A DNA stretch of 64,000 nt from Pithys albifrons albifrons (taxonomy: Eukaryota > Chordata > Aves > Passeriformes > Thamnophilidae), in contig NC_092497.1 in the NCBI RefSeq assembly GCF_047495875.1, positions 73,478,463 to 73,542,462 of the forward strand, written 5' to 3'. Position numbers and translations under genes: made by a program. The notes under the pieces are model-generated. The model was not told the origin of the DNA. It searched no databases and saw only the letters and a list, made by a program, of their open reading frames with translations. Shown in pieces: positions 34,256 to 48,606 of this stretch; positions within the stretch are counted from its first letter, which is position 1; each line of letters starts with the position of its first letter.

Positions 34256-37200
34256 TTCAGCTGTGCTAATGTGACAATCATGCCCAGCAAATGAAAAAAA
34301 GTTGCTGAGAATTCCTAGTTGAATGTAAAGAATGTATTGTTTTGCTGTTGATCCCTATGTCTGTCTTAGCCTTTTATTTAGCTTTTGATCAATGGAAACA
34401 AATTTTTAAATATTTTTCCCCACTCTGAACTACCTCCAGAACACAGTGTTCTGCAAATTACAAAGGCTCCTATTCTGCTGTTACGAAAAATTGCCAGTGA
34501 GTTGGGTTTTTTGGTCTGGTTACAGCAGCTCGTTCTGACTTCTATTATGTCCTCTGTCTTTTCAAGTGAACCACCTTTGATTTCCTAGGCAGAATGATTA
34601 TGCAGCAGTGGCATTCACAGCGCTACGGTGCCCAAAAGGGAAAGACATGGCTTTGCCATCAGCCCTAAAAAGGGGCACTGCAAACAGGAATTAGTCCATG
34701 TTTGGTTGTTTGTCCCCAGTTCTGGGTAGGCACTGGGTACTATCCACACCTCTCATGAGGCCCTGGACTAGCTAGACCTCATACTGTCAACTCTCCCTAC
34801 CTATCTCCAGGTAAAAGGCAAGTCCAGGGGTGCTATTATCCACTCCACTGCTTCCTAATTGCCAGAAGAGTAAGGTGACTTCTTAAAGCATTCTACTTTC
34901 CTGTAAAAACAGTGCTTCAGCACACAGACCCATGACTTGAGTCAAAGATACACCACACCAACACACAGCTTTTCTGCCTGTATCTGCTATGGTTTTGACC
35001 TGTGTTCACAGCCAGCCTGCCTGCATGAACCTATCACCCTTAGCGAGGGCTCTACCCCACTGTGGCACAAGTTTCTTTCCTGTTGGGAAAAAAATGGCCT
35101 ACAGCCTGTCTGAGACGTAGCTCTCTGTCTAGTTTCAAATCCTAACGGAAGCCAGCTTCTACAAATTGTGCTCATATGTCATTGGTAAGGAGCAGCAAGT
35201 ATTCAATATGATACATAATGCATACAGATCTTTTTTTTTTAACCCAAAATACTGACATGCACTCTCATAATTTTATAATACATGAAAAGAGTATATTTTG
35301 GATGTGCCTAGGTGATAATAAAAGATGTTTAACCTATTTTGTCCTGCAGGAGATAGGAAAGATATGTTGAGTTGAATCAAGGTTGATCAGGAAATGTATA
35401 AAAATACAGCCACAAGCAGAATTTGGGTGCTGTGAGGCTGCATATTCATTTTCACTCGAATAATTTAGTGTGCATGCTCCATAACTAGAGTTAATTATGG
35501 CAGATCTACAGCCTCCTTAGACTCTCTGTAAAACTGTGCCTGTTATAAAAAATGTACAACAGTTAAAATATTTTTCAGGAAAATTTTTTGTCCTAGATGT
35601 CTATGCATTTTAACAGAAACATGGGTAATACAAAATTGTGTGGCCAGCAATGTCAGTTCATCTCTTTTTAGATTTAGTCTTTAACATTTATGTTCGTATA
35701 TCCAAATATCTTGTAGCAGAAACTATTCTTTAGTTGTACAAAACTACCTTTTTGAATTAGGGATTAGACTTCAAAAATGCCTTAGTTATGGCCAAGACCT
35801 ATTATGAATTTAGCCATTTACATACAAAACACATCACTGAGATAGATTAGCAGATGGTGAAGCCTACTTTTCTTTCATTACACAGTTCATGAACCTTCTG
35901 TCCCACACTAATCTGACAAATGTCTTCAAAGTTACTTACAGGTTAAAAAATGAACATCAGAATACAATCCTTTACAACCAAATAGGCTATATTCTGGTAT
36001 ATTGAAAACAATTCTGTTTTCCAGAGAGATTCTTTTTCTGCAGTGGAGAAAGAGCAAAGTAAAGCAACATTCATCTGGCAAGGTTATGGCTCTAACCAAA
36101 GGGCAAGATTTTTCTACGGCACAGTCTACAGTCTGGTTCCCACAGCTGGCAAGATGAGAGGACTGATGGGTTTCTGTCATGGTTTTCTCTTTGCGAGTTC
36201 AATTTCTTTCCCAGAGAAAGCATGGCAAAGAAGATAAAAAAGTGGGAGGCTGATGATGTCCAGACAAGCTTTATTAGGACAGGGCTAGGACATGTACTTG
36301 GATTTGACAGCTGAAACATGCTTTCAGGTCCCCAGCGCAAAGCACTACAAATCTCATGGCACGTAACAGCACTTCAGACAGACGTCGATTAATGTCAAAC
36401 TGATGTGAAATGAAAAGCTTCTTTTCAGTTTGTCAGATCATGACTTTTTGATTGAGCTGGCCTGGAACAAAACATTCTGGTTTAATTTTTCTCATTCAAA
36501 ACCAAACAATCTCACCTGCCACCATGGCAATTTCTGTGACTTTTTGTTACAGACATTTGTTGACCATGTTTTCTAATACCTACAAAGATCCAGTTAGATA
36601 GAAAATACCTGGTTGTCTCAATTTTTTTAACAGTTGAAATTTCTGTCTAGCAGCATCATAAGGCATATGTTTAGACTGCAAATGATGGAAAGCCCTCTGG
36701 AGATGATGGAAAGTCCTCTCCTCTGCCCTCTCTGACTTCCTGATGCTACAAAACATATTCTGACCTGCACAGCTTGACCAAAAGCTCAGCAGGCCTGGGG
36801 TATAGCTTCAAAATGCCATTTTGAATTAAATTCATGAACCAGAAGGTCTTCCTCAATCACACTGCTTTGTTCTTCAAAAAAGGCTTGATAAAAATGTTGC
36901 TTTTCACTAAAATTGTAGTGGAAAAAATAACAGGGTTGCAGCATAAATGTTTCCAGCATGATTTTAAAAATCATTACCCTTAAGATAACTTAGAAGGATA
37001 GATTTCTTGCAATATGAGAAACACTTCTATTCCAAAGTCATTTAGGCACTACCAAAAAACTCAACTAAATTTGTGTAATTCTGCAACTCATTTTACAGCA
37101 TAAATAGGAATATGCAGTCACATACTTAATCAAGGAAACACAAGAGAATGTATCACATGTGTGAACTGTGGCTAAAACAACGTTTTCCTGGGAACTGCTG

Positions 37201-40200
37201 CTAGCTCAACAGTATTTAAACTCAGCAAAATTTGCCTCTTTTTGTTTCATGAAGCATTTCTAAATACAACTGTAAATATTCAAATAATATTATGAGCAAA
37301 TAATCTGCATTCTCTAAGCACCTTCCCTTATCAAGTCTCAGATGCTGATGTCCAGAATTTAAGTTCTAGAAGTGGTCACCTATGTCATGTTTGTCCTTGT
37401 CCTCTGCTTGGAATAACAAGAGCGTGTTAGATAAAATACCTTTCTTTGAGAATAGTTTGGTGTTGACTGCCAGACCAGGCCCTCCAAAGATCTCCACAGA
37501 CAAAACTGAAAACAGTTTACATTTGCAGTTGAATAAAACATTTCATACAGCTACAAGTAACTGTGAGGACATTTATTACTTCACTACTATCAGTTTCAAG
37601 TAATTTTTTGTCTATACAGAGTTCTGCCAGGCATAAATTAACTACATGAATGACATGGAAATGTTTTACAGTGTGTAAAAATTCGCTTGGGTATAACTTA
37701 CTATGTACATTTCTCTAGAACGTGGAGAAACATCAACATTGCATTAGTCATGACAAATAATTCAGTTCTTTCTCTAGCTAAACAGACAAGTCTCTGATTA
37801 AGTTTTGCTTAAATATTAATATAGCCTATATATGTGTTGTGCAACGTCCTTAAAAATAATAGTATTAAACTATAATCTCAGTCATTATTTGCCTTTCCTC
37901 CTCGTTAAAAAAGGAAAGTCTCCTAGAGTGGAGACATTATATAAATTGTACTGTTTAGTAATAAAAATGTTCGTTATCAGAGGCTTAATTATGGTCATCA
38001 TTTACAGAGAAAAATACCAACCAAAAAAAACCCCCCCAAAAAAATATTTGTCTTGCCACAAAATGCATAATAATGAATGCCTCTTGTTTAAAACTTAATG
38101 AAACATTTTTTTTCTAAAGTTATGAAGTCCACTATTCTGCAGGGTGTCATCACTTTTATTTTCCTCTTTAAAAGAATTAATAGTTATGAAAATTATAATA
38201 CAAATAATGCAAAATAAAAGGGGATTTTTATACTACAATTTGTATATGTTTGTTTATTTACATGGAAAAACATGCAAAATCAAAAAAAGGTTACAAGAAT
38301 AAAAGATAAGTAATTTTTAGTCATGCAGTGGTTTTTGTATGAAAGACAAAGATGAGCTCTTACTTATATTGGTGAAAATAAATGGCAAATTTAATTCTAC
38401 TCCAATTTACAGCAGAATTGTCAGGAGCTTTCTTATTTCTACAGACTAATACATAATGTAAGGAGACTAAAGACAACTTACTGTGTTCCTCGAGGGACGA
38501 TATGCTTCAGTAGAGGATTCCATGCAGTACCTATATAAAGGGCTTAAGCAGGGTCTAAAGACATGGGGAATAGGCTTTCCAAACCCTACATTCATTAGGA
38601 TTAGTTTTAGCAAGTCAGAAGGATGGAAAGCAGCTTTTAGCTTTCAGAAGAACTTATATTTTTTGTAGCAGGCTTTAGTTGATGTGTAAATTGCACCACA
38701 TAATTGCAAAAATAAAGCAGTTTGTAGTGAGCTCAGTGACATTTTACATGTCAGTTTTAATTCAGCAGTAGTTACTCTGAGTTTGGCAAAACATGGATTC
38801 TTCATTAGAGGAGGCATTTTGTCCTTAGCTAACCCAGCAAAGCATTTTGGAGGGGCGTACTTATGAAACTTGATAAAAGTTTTCCAGCTGTGTTTGTTTC
38901 TTGCAATCAACAACAAAAAGAATACAGAATAAAAAATGTTTGCTCCACCATAGCAAAGAAATGGTCTCACTGTAACCAGTTTTCTCTGTGAGAGTTGGCT
39001 GTAATCTCTCTTGGGATAAGAGTCTACAAAGATTAGGCTCAGACTAGACTCAGAAATCTCTCACCCTTCCAGAATAAATTAGCAAACAAAAATACTGTTG
39101 GCAAAGAAAAGGTTTTAGAAGATAAAGTGGTAGGATAATTAAATGCATATTTCAGCAGTATTTATTTGGCATTGATGGTCTGAGGCCACTTACTGTGAAG
39201 AGTTGAATAGTTAATTCAAGTGCTAGACATCTCCTAAAGGAGATGACCTTGGGGTCATATAATTGGAACAGTAATTTATTTAATTGAAGAAAAGAGTATG
39301 TTCTCAATTAGCTTAGCAGGAATTATAATATCACTAGTGGGATTTATATTTGCTTATGTCATTCTACTGTAAAAATACAGTTATTGAATCTGTTCACCTG
39401 CATTTAGTCCCACAGTTCATGATTCTACACGAAAGAGATATGAAAGTTTTCTCATGCAGGTTAATAGGTGTCCAATTCCAATGCTGCAGATATTGGCATA
39501 ATCACTCAAGGGAACAGTGGGATATACAGAGTATTACTGGCAGAAGACTGTGTTACTTACTTAAACCTTTCTCATGCTGGTTTTTCCCCCCTGCTAAGGA
39601 TTCTCAAACTTATAAATTGTTGCCTTATCTGAGGTTATTCCACCACTTGGGCTCTTGAAAGTTTATCACAGGTTAAGTTATTCTACCAGAATTTTTTCCC
39701 CACTGCTTTAATCTGCTGTTACTATACAATTGCAAAGCAGTAATTCAACTATGCTCTACCTCAATAATGCTGCAATCATCTGATCTAAACTTTTTAATGT
39801 ATTTTTTAAAATTTTCAAGTGTGACACATTTTCACTGTTTGGGGTACATATCAAAGAATGCATAATAGACATAATCTACCTACCTCACACCAGATATTTG
39901 ATTTATAGAAACTTGCAATCTAGAATTATCTGGTATCAGCAGCTACCATCAGAAATAAAGCAGCTATCAGGATGTTGTAGAAATGGCTCCATAAGAGAGC
40001 AGGGAGAAAACAGACCTTTAAAAATAAAATAAAATAGAAACTTTAGAAAAAGAAAAATTTAAAAAATGAGTGAAGATTTTCTAGGTTCTTCTGTCTTTCA
40101 GGAAGCAGAAAACTGAGTCTGGAGGCTCACCATGGCCAATGAGTGACTTGCTGAGCTTTGCTTGGAGAGGTCTCTGCAGGTCTCACTGCTGCAAGTAGGT

Positions 40201-40795
40201 GCTGGACAGACTTCCTTTGTGTGGTTCCAGCCTTCCTACCTGGAAAAAAGCTCATGATGTATGTTCCAAATCAGCTCTATCTCTAGGCTATAGGCAGCTC
40301 AGTTCCATCACGTGCTACAAATTAGAGGAAGGTTTGGAAATCCTCTTAAGTGTTTACAAACAGACTAATCAAGTAGTTAAGACAGGCTGGCCAAATTGGT
40401 TTGCTCCATTTCTAGTAAACAATAATCACATGTCCCAAGAAACTGTTCAGTGAAACAAAACCAACCATGTCTTCCTAGGGGTCTCATTTGTGGTATTTGC
40501 TAATCATGTAGGGGACTTGTATCCATGCATTATTCTCTTACTTACATACATGCTTATACATTATTGAGCAGAGCTGTATCACTCAGTCTTTGTGAGGAGA
40601 ATTCCTTAGTTGTCTTATTTTCCCAGTCTTAGAGATTCTGCTTCCTCTGTTTTCCTGATTGTGGGAATGCTCTTCATACACACAGCAGTCTCAAAAGTCA
40701 GTGAGGTTTGGTGGTCAAGGAAACTCACATCATGTGATTAAAGCTGCAGACCATATAACCTACAAAGTCACAAACTCCATGTGAAATAGGAGCTC
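34256..40795. other. Long unique AT-rich stretch, no gene seen
   Basis: In 6.5 kb I see no protein-like frame, no structural RNA and no named repeat. Small A/C-rich tracts occur near 38022-38045. A non-repetitive block at about 39120-39330 is rich in TTAATT/TAATTG motifs and might be conserved, but nothing in the sequence alone proves it. Confidence 0.45.
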
Positions 40796-40992
40796 AGCAC
40801 AGAGGATAACAAACACCATTCTGTTTGTGCCTCAGGGTGCTGGGTTATACCTCTGGGTCTTGTGGGTTAAACCCATTTTTTTCTCTGTATCATTGTATTT
40901 GTTGTAATATTTTTAGTACATTGTGACTCTGACTTGTAATCTCTCTTGAGCTGGATTAATTTCTCCCACAGATTTACCTTTAAACTAGTACA
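40796..40992 (+). mobile_element. LTR family B fragment (3' end)
   Basis: The segment ACCATTCTGTTTGTGCC through GTGCTGGGTTATACCTCTGG and GTGGGTTAAACCCA to TTTACCTTTAAACTAGTACA closely matches the last ~200 bases of the LTR at 60650-61458. Only the 3' part is present, and the 5' two-thirds are missing. It was either truncated on insertion or later deleted. Confidence 0.8.
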
Positions 40993-43900
40993 TCCACTCA
41001 CACCAAATCTGATCCTGTCCATAGTAGTAACGTCAAATCTCCTTATATGAGATGACCTATTGTCTATATGCAATTTGTATATAATAGAGCACATTTATTC
41101 CATGGCAAGCCCAATAGGCTGGAAAAGAAGGCAAGAAGAACTCCCTCACTTAACAACACAAGAGGAAATACCAGCGAATCACTAAGATGTTTCCCCAGTG
41201 CCATGTTTCTGTCCTTCAGGGTCTTCCCATCTCTGGCTACACACAGCTTGGAGGATAATATCCCAACATCAGCAGTGCTGCCCTCAACCTTGTTTCCCTC
41301 AGTGTGACACCAGAGTCCTTCCACCACAGTTTCTGTTCTCTGGTCTGCCCTCATTAAATCCTCTGAGTAAGCAATGGTAGAAGGAAAATACTTTTCTTGT
41401 GGATGTGTTGTTCTGATTGCCTGTGTTCTGCATTTTGTGTTCATAGCAATCTACTGACCATTGAAAAAATTTTCTCTTCAACTGTAGTCAATTGCACGGA
41501 CAAAAAAAGTAGAACAACAGGGAAATGATGACACACAGAAAACTTGTGATGTTTTAAGTTGTTCATTGAGAAGAATTCCTTGGGTCCAGGTTTCCTACTG
41601 GTGCAGGTAATATTTTATTAGCATTAATAGCACTTAGCAGATATGTTTCCTTGAAAACCTACATATCTTAGTGTTCGAATGCATGACCACTAAACATGTC
41701 AAGAAATCTTCACATTCTGTAGTGAAACAGTAGGTTTCCCATAGACACTCCATTCTGTATCTTGGTAGAAAAGACACCTTTCATCTCTACAGTTAAGACA
41801 AGCCTGAGATGTGGGAATTCTACACTGCAGTCTAGCTGAAATGAAAGTGTCATGGATTATATCACTACATTTTTAATAAAATTCTCTTACCTTGATCAAT
41901 CTATGCTGTTCAATTTAAAGCTGAGATTAATTCTCCAAGACACATTATGGTACTGTATTAATACTTGAAAGGGTGTCATAAATGCTTACTTTCGTAGTCG
42001 GCATAACTATTGTACCAGTATAGAAAATGCTTCTATTGACCTTTAGATTAAAAATATATTGGCTTATCATGATTGACACATTCAGAATGATTCATTCTTG
42101 CCAAACACAGCATAACAAATTTTCAACATTCCCTTTCCTTTTGAACTGTTTCCACTTTCATGATATGAAATACAGCTGTATTATATAGCACCTCTCGTTG
42201 CCTAGCATGTTTTCTTCAGAGTTCAAGAAGATTTACATTTGGAGCTAAATGTTTCAGTGATTGCTCTGTTGGATTTCATTATACTAGTATAGTTAATCAA
42301 AGGAAGTCCACCCCTGCAACCGTGATTCATTGTATGGTTTTTTGAACTTAATCATTTATACGGAATGAACATACACATTTACCACTAGAGTATCAGATTT
42401 TCTTTAAGAGCCTGCATGACACTACACTGTAATGCCTTAGTAAAGTGCTTATGCCATGTGTGCACTGCAGCTGCTTTTTTTTTTTTTGTCTTTTTTTCCT
42501 TTTTGAGGAACTATGCTGGGAGTATGGTCAGTGCAAAGGAAATGGTCCTGATGACTGCTATCTCACTACACACAGGGATATTTTCAGATCTGCACACTCA
42601 CTTTGTCTGTGCAGCTGCGTGGTCTGCACAACAGTCATTAACAAGAAATCCTCAAATAATCATAACATGCTCAAGTTTCATTGATGTTTATTCAACCACA
42701 TGCTTAATAGTGGAATTCATTTATGGGTAGGAGAATTTCTGGTTTTGGTATGCCTGAGAACAGATTTTGTGGTTTCAGTTTCTTTCCCATGGCCAATCTA
42801 ACCTATGGTTTTGCCACTGACATTGGAAGGCAAAATGCTTTTACATTCAAAGAATCCCCGGAGGTAATGATTTAAGGTAATATCCTGTGTTAGCTAATAC
42901 TTCCTAAGTAACTATTTTGCGGAGTCTTATGCAGGCTAGGATCTGTATTTAATGTGTTGGAAGAGTTGAGTTAAAGCCTTAACGACCTCTTTTAAATGCT
43001 ATAAATCAAACACACAGAGCTATTTTGCTGCCTAGAGGAGAAGATGGGGTATTTAGTGAGATTTATCTAAATGTCTAAACAGGTCAGGTACTTAATTCCT
43101 ACCAAAATCAAATGACAGTACTTCAAATACCTCTGCAAATCAAGATGCTTGTACTTCTGCCAACAAAGGATTTTTGAAATGTGTTAATATTAGTACCTGC
43201 TACTGTCATACTTTTATTCTCTGTCTGGACTGAACATATGTAACAGTATATGTGACAGCTTTTAGTATAATGTGGAAGAAATTAGTACCAGCAAAGCCAG
43301 TTTTGACAAGTGTCTAGATAAAATTCTGGCACAGCTGGCTGCTGTATCTCTGTCTTCCTAATCTCTGCTTAAGCACAGCTGGCTCATTAACGTATGCTCT
43401 GTGGTGTTCACCATTTCCATTACAGACAAAACATACTGGGTGTTAGTTGTGACCCTTTGAGTGAGAAGCCAGTCTGGGTAAAGAGAAGACAACAATGGGG
43501 ATTGTCCATTTTGGATCAGTTACTTGGAAAAATAAATGTGGCAGGAAGGAAGAAATTTTTAGTCTTGTAGAGGTTTCAGTGTGCTATTGTTCAGTGAAAA
43601 CAGATGCCAGTTTCTAAGCTAGATTACAGTAATTTTGCACCTAGTAGGTTAAATGGTTATAAGTTGATCGGATCCAGTTATGGAAGATTTCCTTGGTTAG
43701 AAGTATCCTCCACTTATTTATGGCCCCCACAACAGCTCCTCTGACAGAGCTCCTTTTAGCCTTTGTCATAGAAGAAGTATATTACAAAGTGAGAAGTGAT
43801 TTTCACCTCCTCAAGCAACCCTGAGGACAATGACTAGAGAGCACAGCATGGAACAAAATCAATTTTGAAGACAACTATTGGATGTCTGTAGTTACTGTCA

Positions 43901-44255
43901 TCAGCCCAGTTTGTTACTGCCTAGGAACTACCGTTTGTCCTAACAAAAGGTACCTGAGAGCATCAAACAATTACAAAAAGGGAACACAGGCAAATAGCAT
44001 GCAAATATCTGCTGCTGGCATTGTCTTTGTGTCCTTAGTGTCACTTATCTGCCCTACCAACTGCATATTGTTAATTCATTCCCCTGTTTAAAAATGAGGT
44101 TGTATTTCATATTGGCTACATGATAATCACATCCCCTTTTGTGTTTGTTTATAGACATTTGAATGATTGCCTTTTACTGGCACGAATGGTCATAAAGCAC
44201 ATGCTCCTCTATCACATGCAGGGTAATCAGTAAAACAAAATGTTATATTTGCATG
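40993..44255. other. Unique AT-rich DNA, nothing recognised
   Basis: Overlapping open frames on both strands at 41064-41481 show no family similarity. A T run lies at 42474-42487. Confidence 0.45.
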
Positions 44256-45120
44256 TGTCTTGGTTTGAATGGAAAAAAACAGAATGTTTACCAAAAAAAG
44301 CAGAGGAGAGGATTCCCCCACAATAATCATGTCACTCTTTATTAAATTTAAGAAAAGGAACTTTAATTAGAAAATGGATATAAGAAGGATAACTTAACTA
44401 CTATATTTATATGTAGGTACAGATATAACTGTAAACAGACCAGAGCAAACTACTCCCCCAACACCACAAGTAAAAAAAAAACAAACAAAAGAGAACAACC
44501 CCCCAAACCGGTAGGTTCCTCCTGAAGAAGTTATATTTATGGGCAACCTCAGTGTCACACCTTGACTGGCTGCAGGGTGAGTTCTGTCTTTTTCCAGCCA
44601 GGCAGATGAGCGATGAGCACTCAGAACAATTCTGTCTTTCTCTCTGTGTCCTTTGTCCCAAATGAAGAAGGAAAACTAGGAGTGGAGAGCCACAGAGTGT
44701 CCCAGAAAGCAGTTGTGACTTCTCACTCCTGGGTTGCTGTCGTGGTGGGGTGGGCAGCCGTGACACTGCCGGCGATGGTGAGGCTGGAGCGGTGGCTGGG
44801 TCCCCAATGCTGAAAAACCAGGAGAAACAGCAGTGGCAAGAAGAAACTAGCTTACTCCACAGAAGCAGCAAGCAGCAGAAGAGAAAGGTTTCTGTCCAAC
44901 ACCCAGCACATGCAGCTCCAACCTTCCCCCAGAACTGTGTGAATGTCCCCAAGAACAAAAAAACCAGTGCAAACCCATTCCTTGCTACACCTTACCCCAA
45001 TCTGCCCCCCACCCAAATGATCAAGAAGCAACTGGTAGCAGTTAACTACTTCTTTTGTTAACTAATGGCGTGGGGAGTTAGTGGCAGGGAGAGAATTTAC
45101 ATAATTTCAAAAATACAACA
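44256..45120 (-). mobile_element. Solo LTR, family A copy 3
   Basis: This 865-bp unit runs from TGTCTTGGTTTGAATGG to TTTCAAAAATACAACA, with the family A signatures ATCATGTCACTCTTTATTAAA and GTTAACTACTTCTTTTGTTA. The flanking pentamers (GCATG before, CTATG after) agree at only three positions, so the target duplication has decayed or one end is altered. The middle part (about 44680-44960) differs from copies 1 and 2. Orientation matches copy 1. The 183-codon minus-strand frame inside is LTR sequence, not a gene. Confidence 0.82.
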
Positions 45121-48100
45121 CTATGTTTAATATTTCTTCCAGGAGTATATGCTTTTTATTCCACGGCATGAATAGAAAAATGATCTTGTGACTTATCTCA
45201 CTCATTGCAATTAACCGATCCAACTGAGTTGACAAATATTTGCACATAATGGTTTTGAATTAATCTATGTGGTTACTTGTAAAAAAAATCAGTAACAAAT
45301 AAATGTGGAAAACTATGAGCTGTTTGCAAAAAGAAGGCAACATGCGTCTGATGAAATATTCATTGCAAATTATTCACCAGTCTCAAGTTGTAGTAAGTGT
45401 TAAGCTAAAAGATTTGTAAACTCATCATGCATTGAACCAAATTCACCAAGTCTGCTACATACTTTTTTTTTTGTCATGGCACATCTCCCTATGAAAATAT
45501 ATTCATTAACTTGCAAGATTCTACACATCTTATGTTTATTATCTGAATTAACAATTATTCAGCAGTTAAAGCAAATCTATATTACCAATAGATCTGTGCT
45601 CTTCTGTTTTATTGCTTTACTTCAAAGACGTTGCACATAGATTAACAGTTCTTAGAACACAGAGCTTAATTTCTTCCCAGTACACATCATTCCAGAAACA
45701 AAGGAGAAAACTATCCAGTTCTAATAGTAAGTAAAAAAAAAGTGCAAGTAGAAGTAAATATTATAAAAGCATTTATTTAGTTTAATCATCCTTGTAAATT
45801 TTTAGGATGAATTTACTCACATTTACTCACAAAATTTTGTAGAAATTTTGTTCATTCTACTAAGTCCTGATTCAATAGTATGCATCATCCTCATATAGGA
45901 TGTTTGGCTATTTGCTTCTGGTAAAACTTTACCCAAGTTACTATGACTCATGTATGTAAAGACAGCTGAGAACTTTCCTATGGAATCTAATAGTGTAAAG
46001 ATTCAACTACACAGATAATTCCCCTTACAAACAACTTGACTGCACTGTAATGAGTAGAATATGTACTTTGGTGATTTTTTTTTTTTAAAAAGTGGAATAT
46101 AGAATTCTTGATATTTCAGACTTAAACCAGCACCCAGTTAGGTTCTTCTCCGCAACAGAAGTTTCACCGCAAAAAGTCTGGCTGCATAATTTCCTGTGCT
46201 CTCTATAGGAAGTGATGGTATTTTATGATAGGGTAGAAAAGGGTTTATGGGAGGATAGATAGCCTTCTTAGATGGGTTTCTTTAGAGAAGTCCAGCAGAA
46301 CATTTTAAAGATTACTTCTTTAATAACAAATCCTGCACATAGTGAAACATTGATAGCAAACACACCATGGATTCAACAGAATAGTATCATTCTTTTTTGT
46401 AAAACACACAAGGTGTTAAACTGTTAAACTCCAATATTAGTGAATAGTAAATAAAATGTGTTAAAATATGAAAATAAATATGTTTCAGCAATTCATTTTG
46501 AATACACAGAACTTTTTAGACAAACACTCCTCTCTCCAATTCTTCAGAAATGTGATTTCTGAAATCTACACATTAAGATGAGGCAGGGAAATTATCCTAC
46601 TTAATTTTTTAAAAATATATTGATAGTGTGGAAAAAAACCCTATCTAAATATTTGAAAAGATGTTGATATTGTGTATGCAGACCACAAAGCAACAGTTAG
46701 TAACTTAGCCAGCGGATATACTAAAAGAAGGCTAATATGACTTGATCTGTTATGTTGAGTGCATTGTTACAGCTATCACTTTTGCCTGTTGAAGATGTTC
46801 TAATATTTTACTGTTAATGATAAGAGGATCCTAGAGCTGGGATCACTCCAGCATTGCCTGCATTTACTGGGACAGATGTAGGCCACACAGTAGATACAAC
46901 CAGAAGCAGTAACCGTGAAAAGGCATCTTTCCTAGCCACTATAGCTAAGTATTAGTTTCAGCCACAGTATTTCTAGGTACTTGAGCACAAAGTGTATCAG
47001 TCTCTTACTCACTCACTCACTCACTCACTCACTCACTCATTCAGGTGTTTTTATTTCATTAATGTCATCTATAAAAACCAAATTCTTACCAGGTCCATGA
47101 GGAGTCCTCAGGTAGGATGTATCATCTTTACCTTGTCCCACCATCAGTTATTTTGCCATTTGACTCATGATAAGAAAAATAAACCCCACTTATCAAAATG
47201 AGACATTTGAAAATAGGCATTTGATGATACAGAAATATGTCTTACTAAAATATTGGATTCAAGACATATGTAAATATATGAATCACCATTTCAGATAAAT
47301 TCAGTTTCACTAAAAACCAACTGTAACTTAAGAACATTTTAAGATAGAAAGACACTCAGCACCACTTATATTCTCTGGTTCACTATATGAAGTGAGAAGC
47401 ACATAGGGATACACATCAGGTTATTATAAACAAAATATCATCAATTGCATGTCAGTATACTTCAAAAGACTTGCTGCATAAGGCTACTTTGGGACTGAAT
47501 TGAATAGAAAAATCTCTTAAAATTATTATATGTTTTAAAAATGACATAACCTAAGGAGAGACAAGCCATGTCCATGGTATAAGCTGCATGATGTGAGAAG
47601 CCTCCTGATGCATGCACAAAGTTGTTGTGTTTCCTGCCACTTTAAAGGCCATATTGTATGTCAGGTTAACACACTGGGTAAGGCAGCAAACCAGCCTGAG
47701 CAAGGAAAGGATAAGAAGAGATGACTGCTTTCTTTGTATTTGGAAGGAAAGGGGAATTTCTAGAGCTCCAGGATTTCCCTTGAGCCAGTACTGTTTGAGG
47801 ATATTACCTGAAAAAGAGCACTCTGAACTTGAGCGAATCAGTGTGAATGACTGAGAAGGCATGATAAATGGGAGCAGTAGATTTTAATGCAAAGCCTGCA
47901 GGTGTGTGCCTCCTTGGGAGGTCCTCACAAATGACATATCCCACATCTGAAAACCTGTGTATGTTTTATGTGAGTCTATTGAAAAATCCATCTGCTTTAA
48001 TAATCAGCACCTCCTTAAATCCTCTCTTGAAATGGTTCAAGGAATACAGGGAATAAAGAATGCCAGACAGACAATAAATGGAGGAGCCAGAGAAGAAACT

Positions 48101-48439
48101 AGTCAGTGAAATTATATATTTCGGTTATTTTATCAAAACAAAGATGCAAAGCTAAAACATCCCCAAAATACCTTTTATATTTTTATTTATAGCTTAGCTT
48201 TACTTGTTTCTTCTAGAAATAATTGGCGCTGCATTATTAGTACTATTAGTTTATTATTATCTTATTTTCCCAGCAAAGCACACTTATTGTCTCTCACTCA
48301 GGGAAAAGTATGTTTAAAGGTAAGCTATTTTGGCAGTGTTTAGGTCTTTCTGTCATATTCTTCTGCTGTGCGAATATTAACATAGGTCTGTGAGATGCAA
48401 ACAAGTTTTAGCAGTGTGCAAAATGATTTTACAGACTTT
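45121..48439. other. Unique AT-rich DNA with one tetranucleotide repeat
   Basis: A (CTCA)n run of about eight units lies at 47007-47040. Otherwise no gene or repeat family is seen. Confidence 0.5.
47007..47040. repeat. (CTCA)n microsatellite
   Basis: Roughly eight perfect CTCA/ACTC tetramers in a row. Confidence 0.9.
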
Positions 48440-48565
48440 CACAGTTTCACAGAATATTATGAGTTGGAAGGGACCCACAAGGATCTTCAGGTCCAAATCT
48501 TAATTGAATGGCCTGTATGAGGATCAGAACCTGGAACCTTGGTGTTCTAAACAAGTGTGCAAGTA
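48440..48565 (-). mobile_element. tRNA-derived SINE with CR1-type tail, reverse strand
   Basis: TTTCACAGAATATTATGAGT plus TGGAAGGGACCCACAAGGATC is the CR1-type tail in reverse. It is followed by GGCCTGTATGAGGATCAGAACC and GGAACCTTGGTGTT, the reverse of a tRNA-like B box and anticodon-arm region. Same family as 3234-3385, in opposite orientation, and diverged. Confidence 0.72.
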
Positions 48566-48606
48566 AAGATTTTCTTAGTCCTAATAAAAGACAAAAGTGT
48601 CACCAC

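Noticed and set aside
41064..41481. Overlapping ORFs of 60-126 codons on both strands
   Set aside because: No similarity, no codon-use contrast with the flanks, and overlap on both strands suggests chance.
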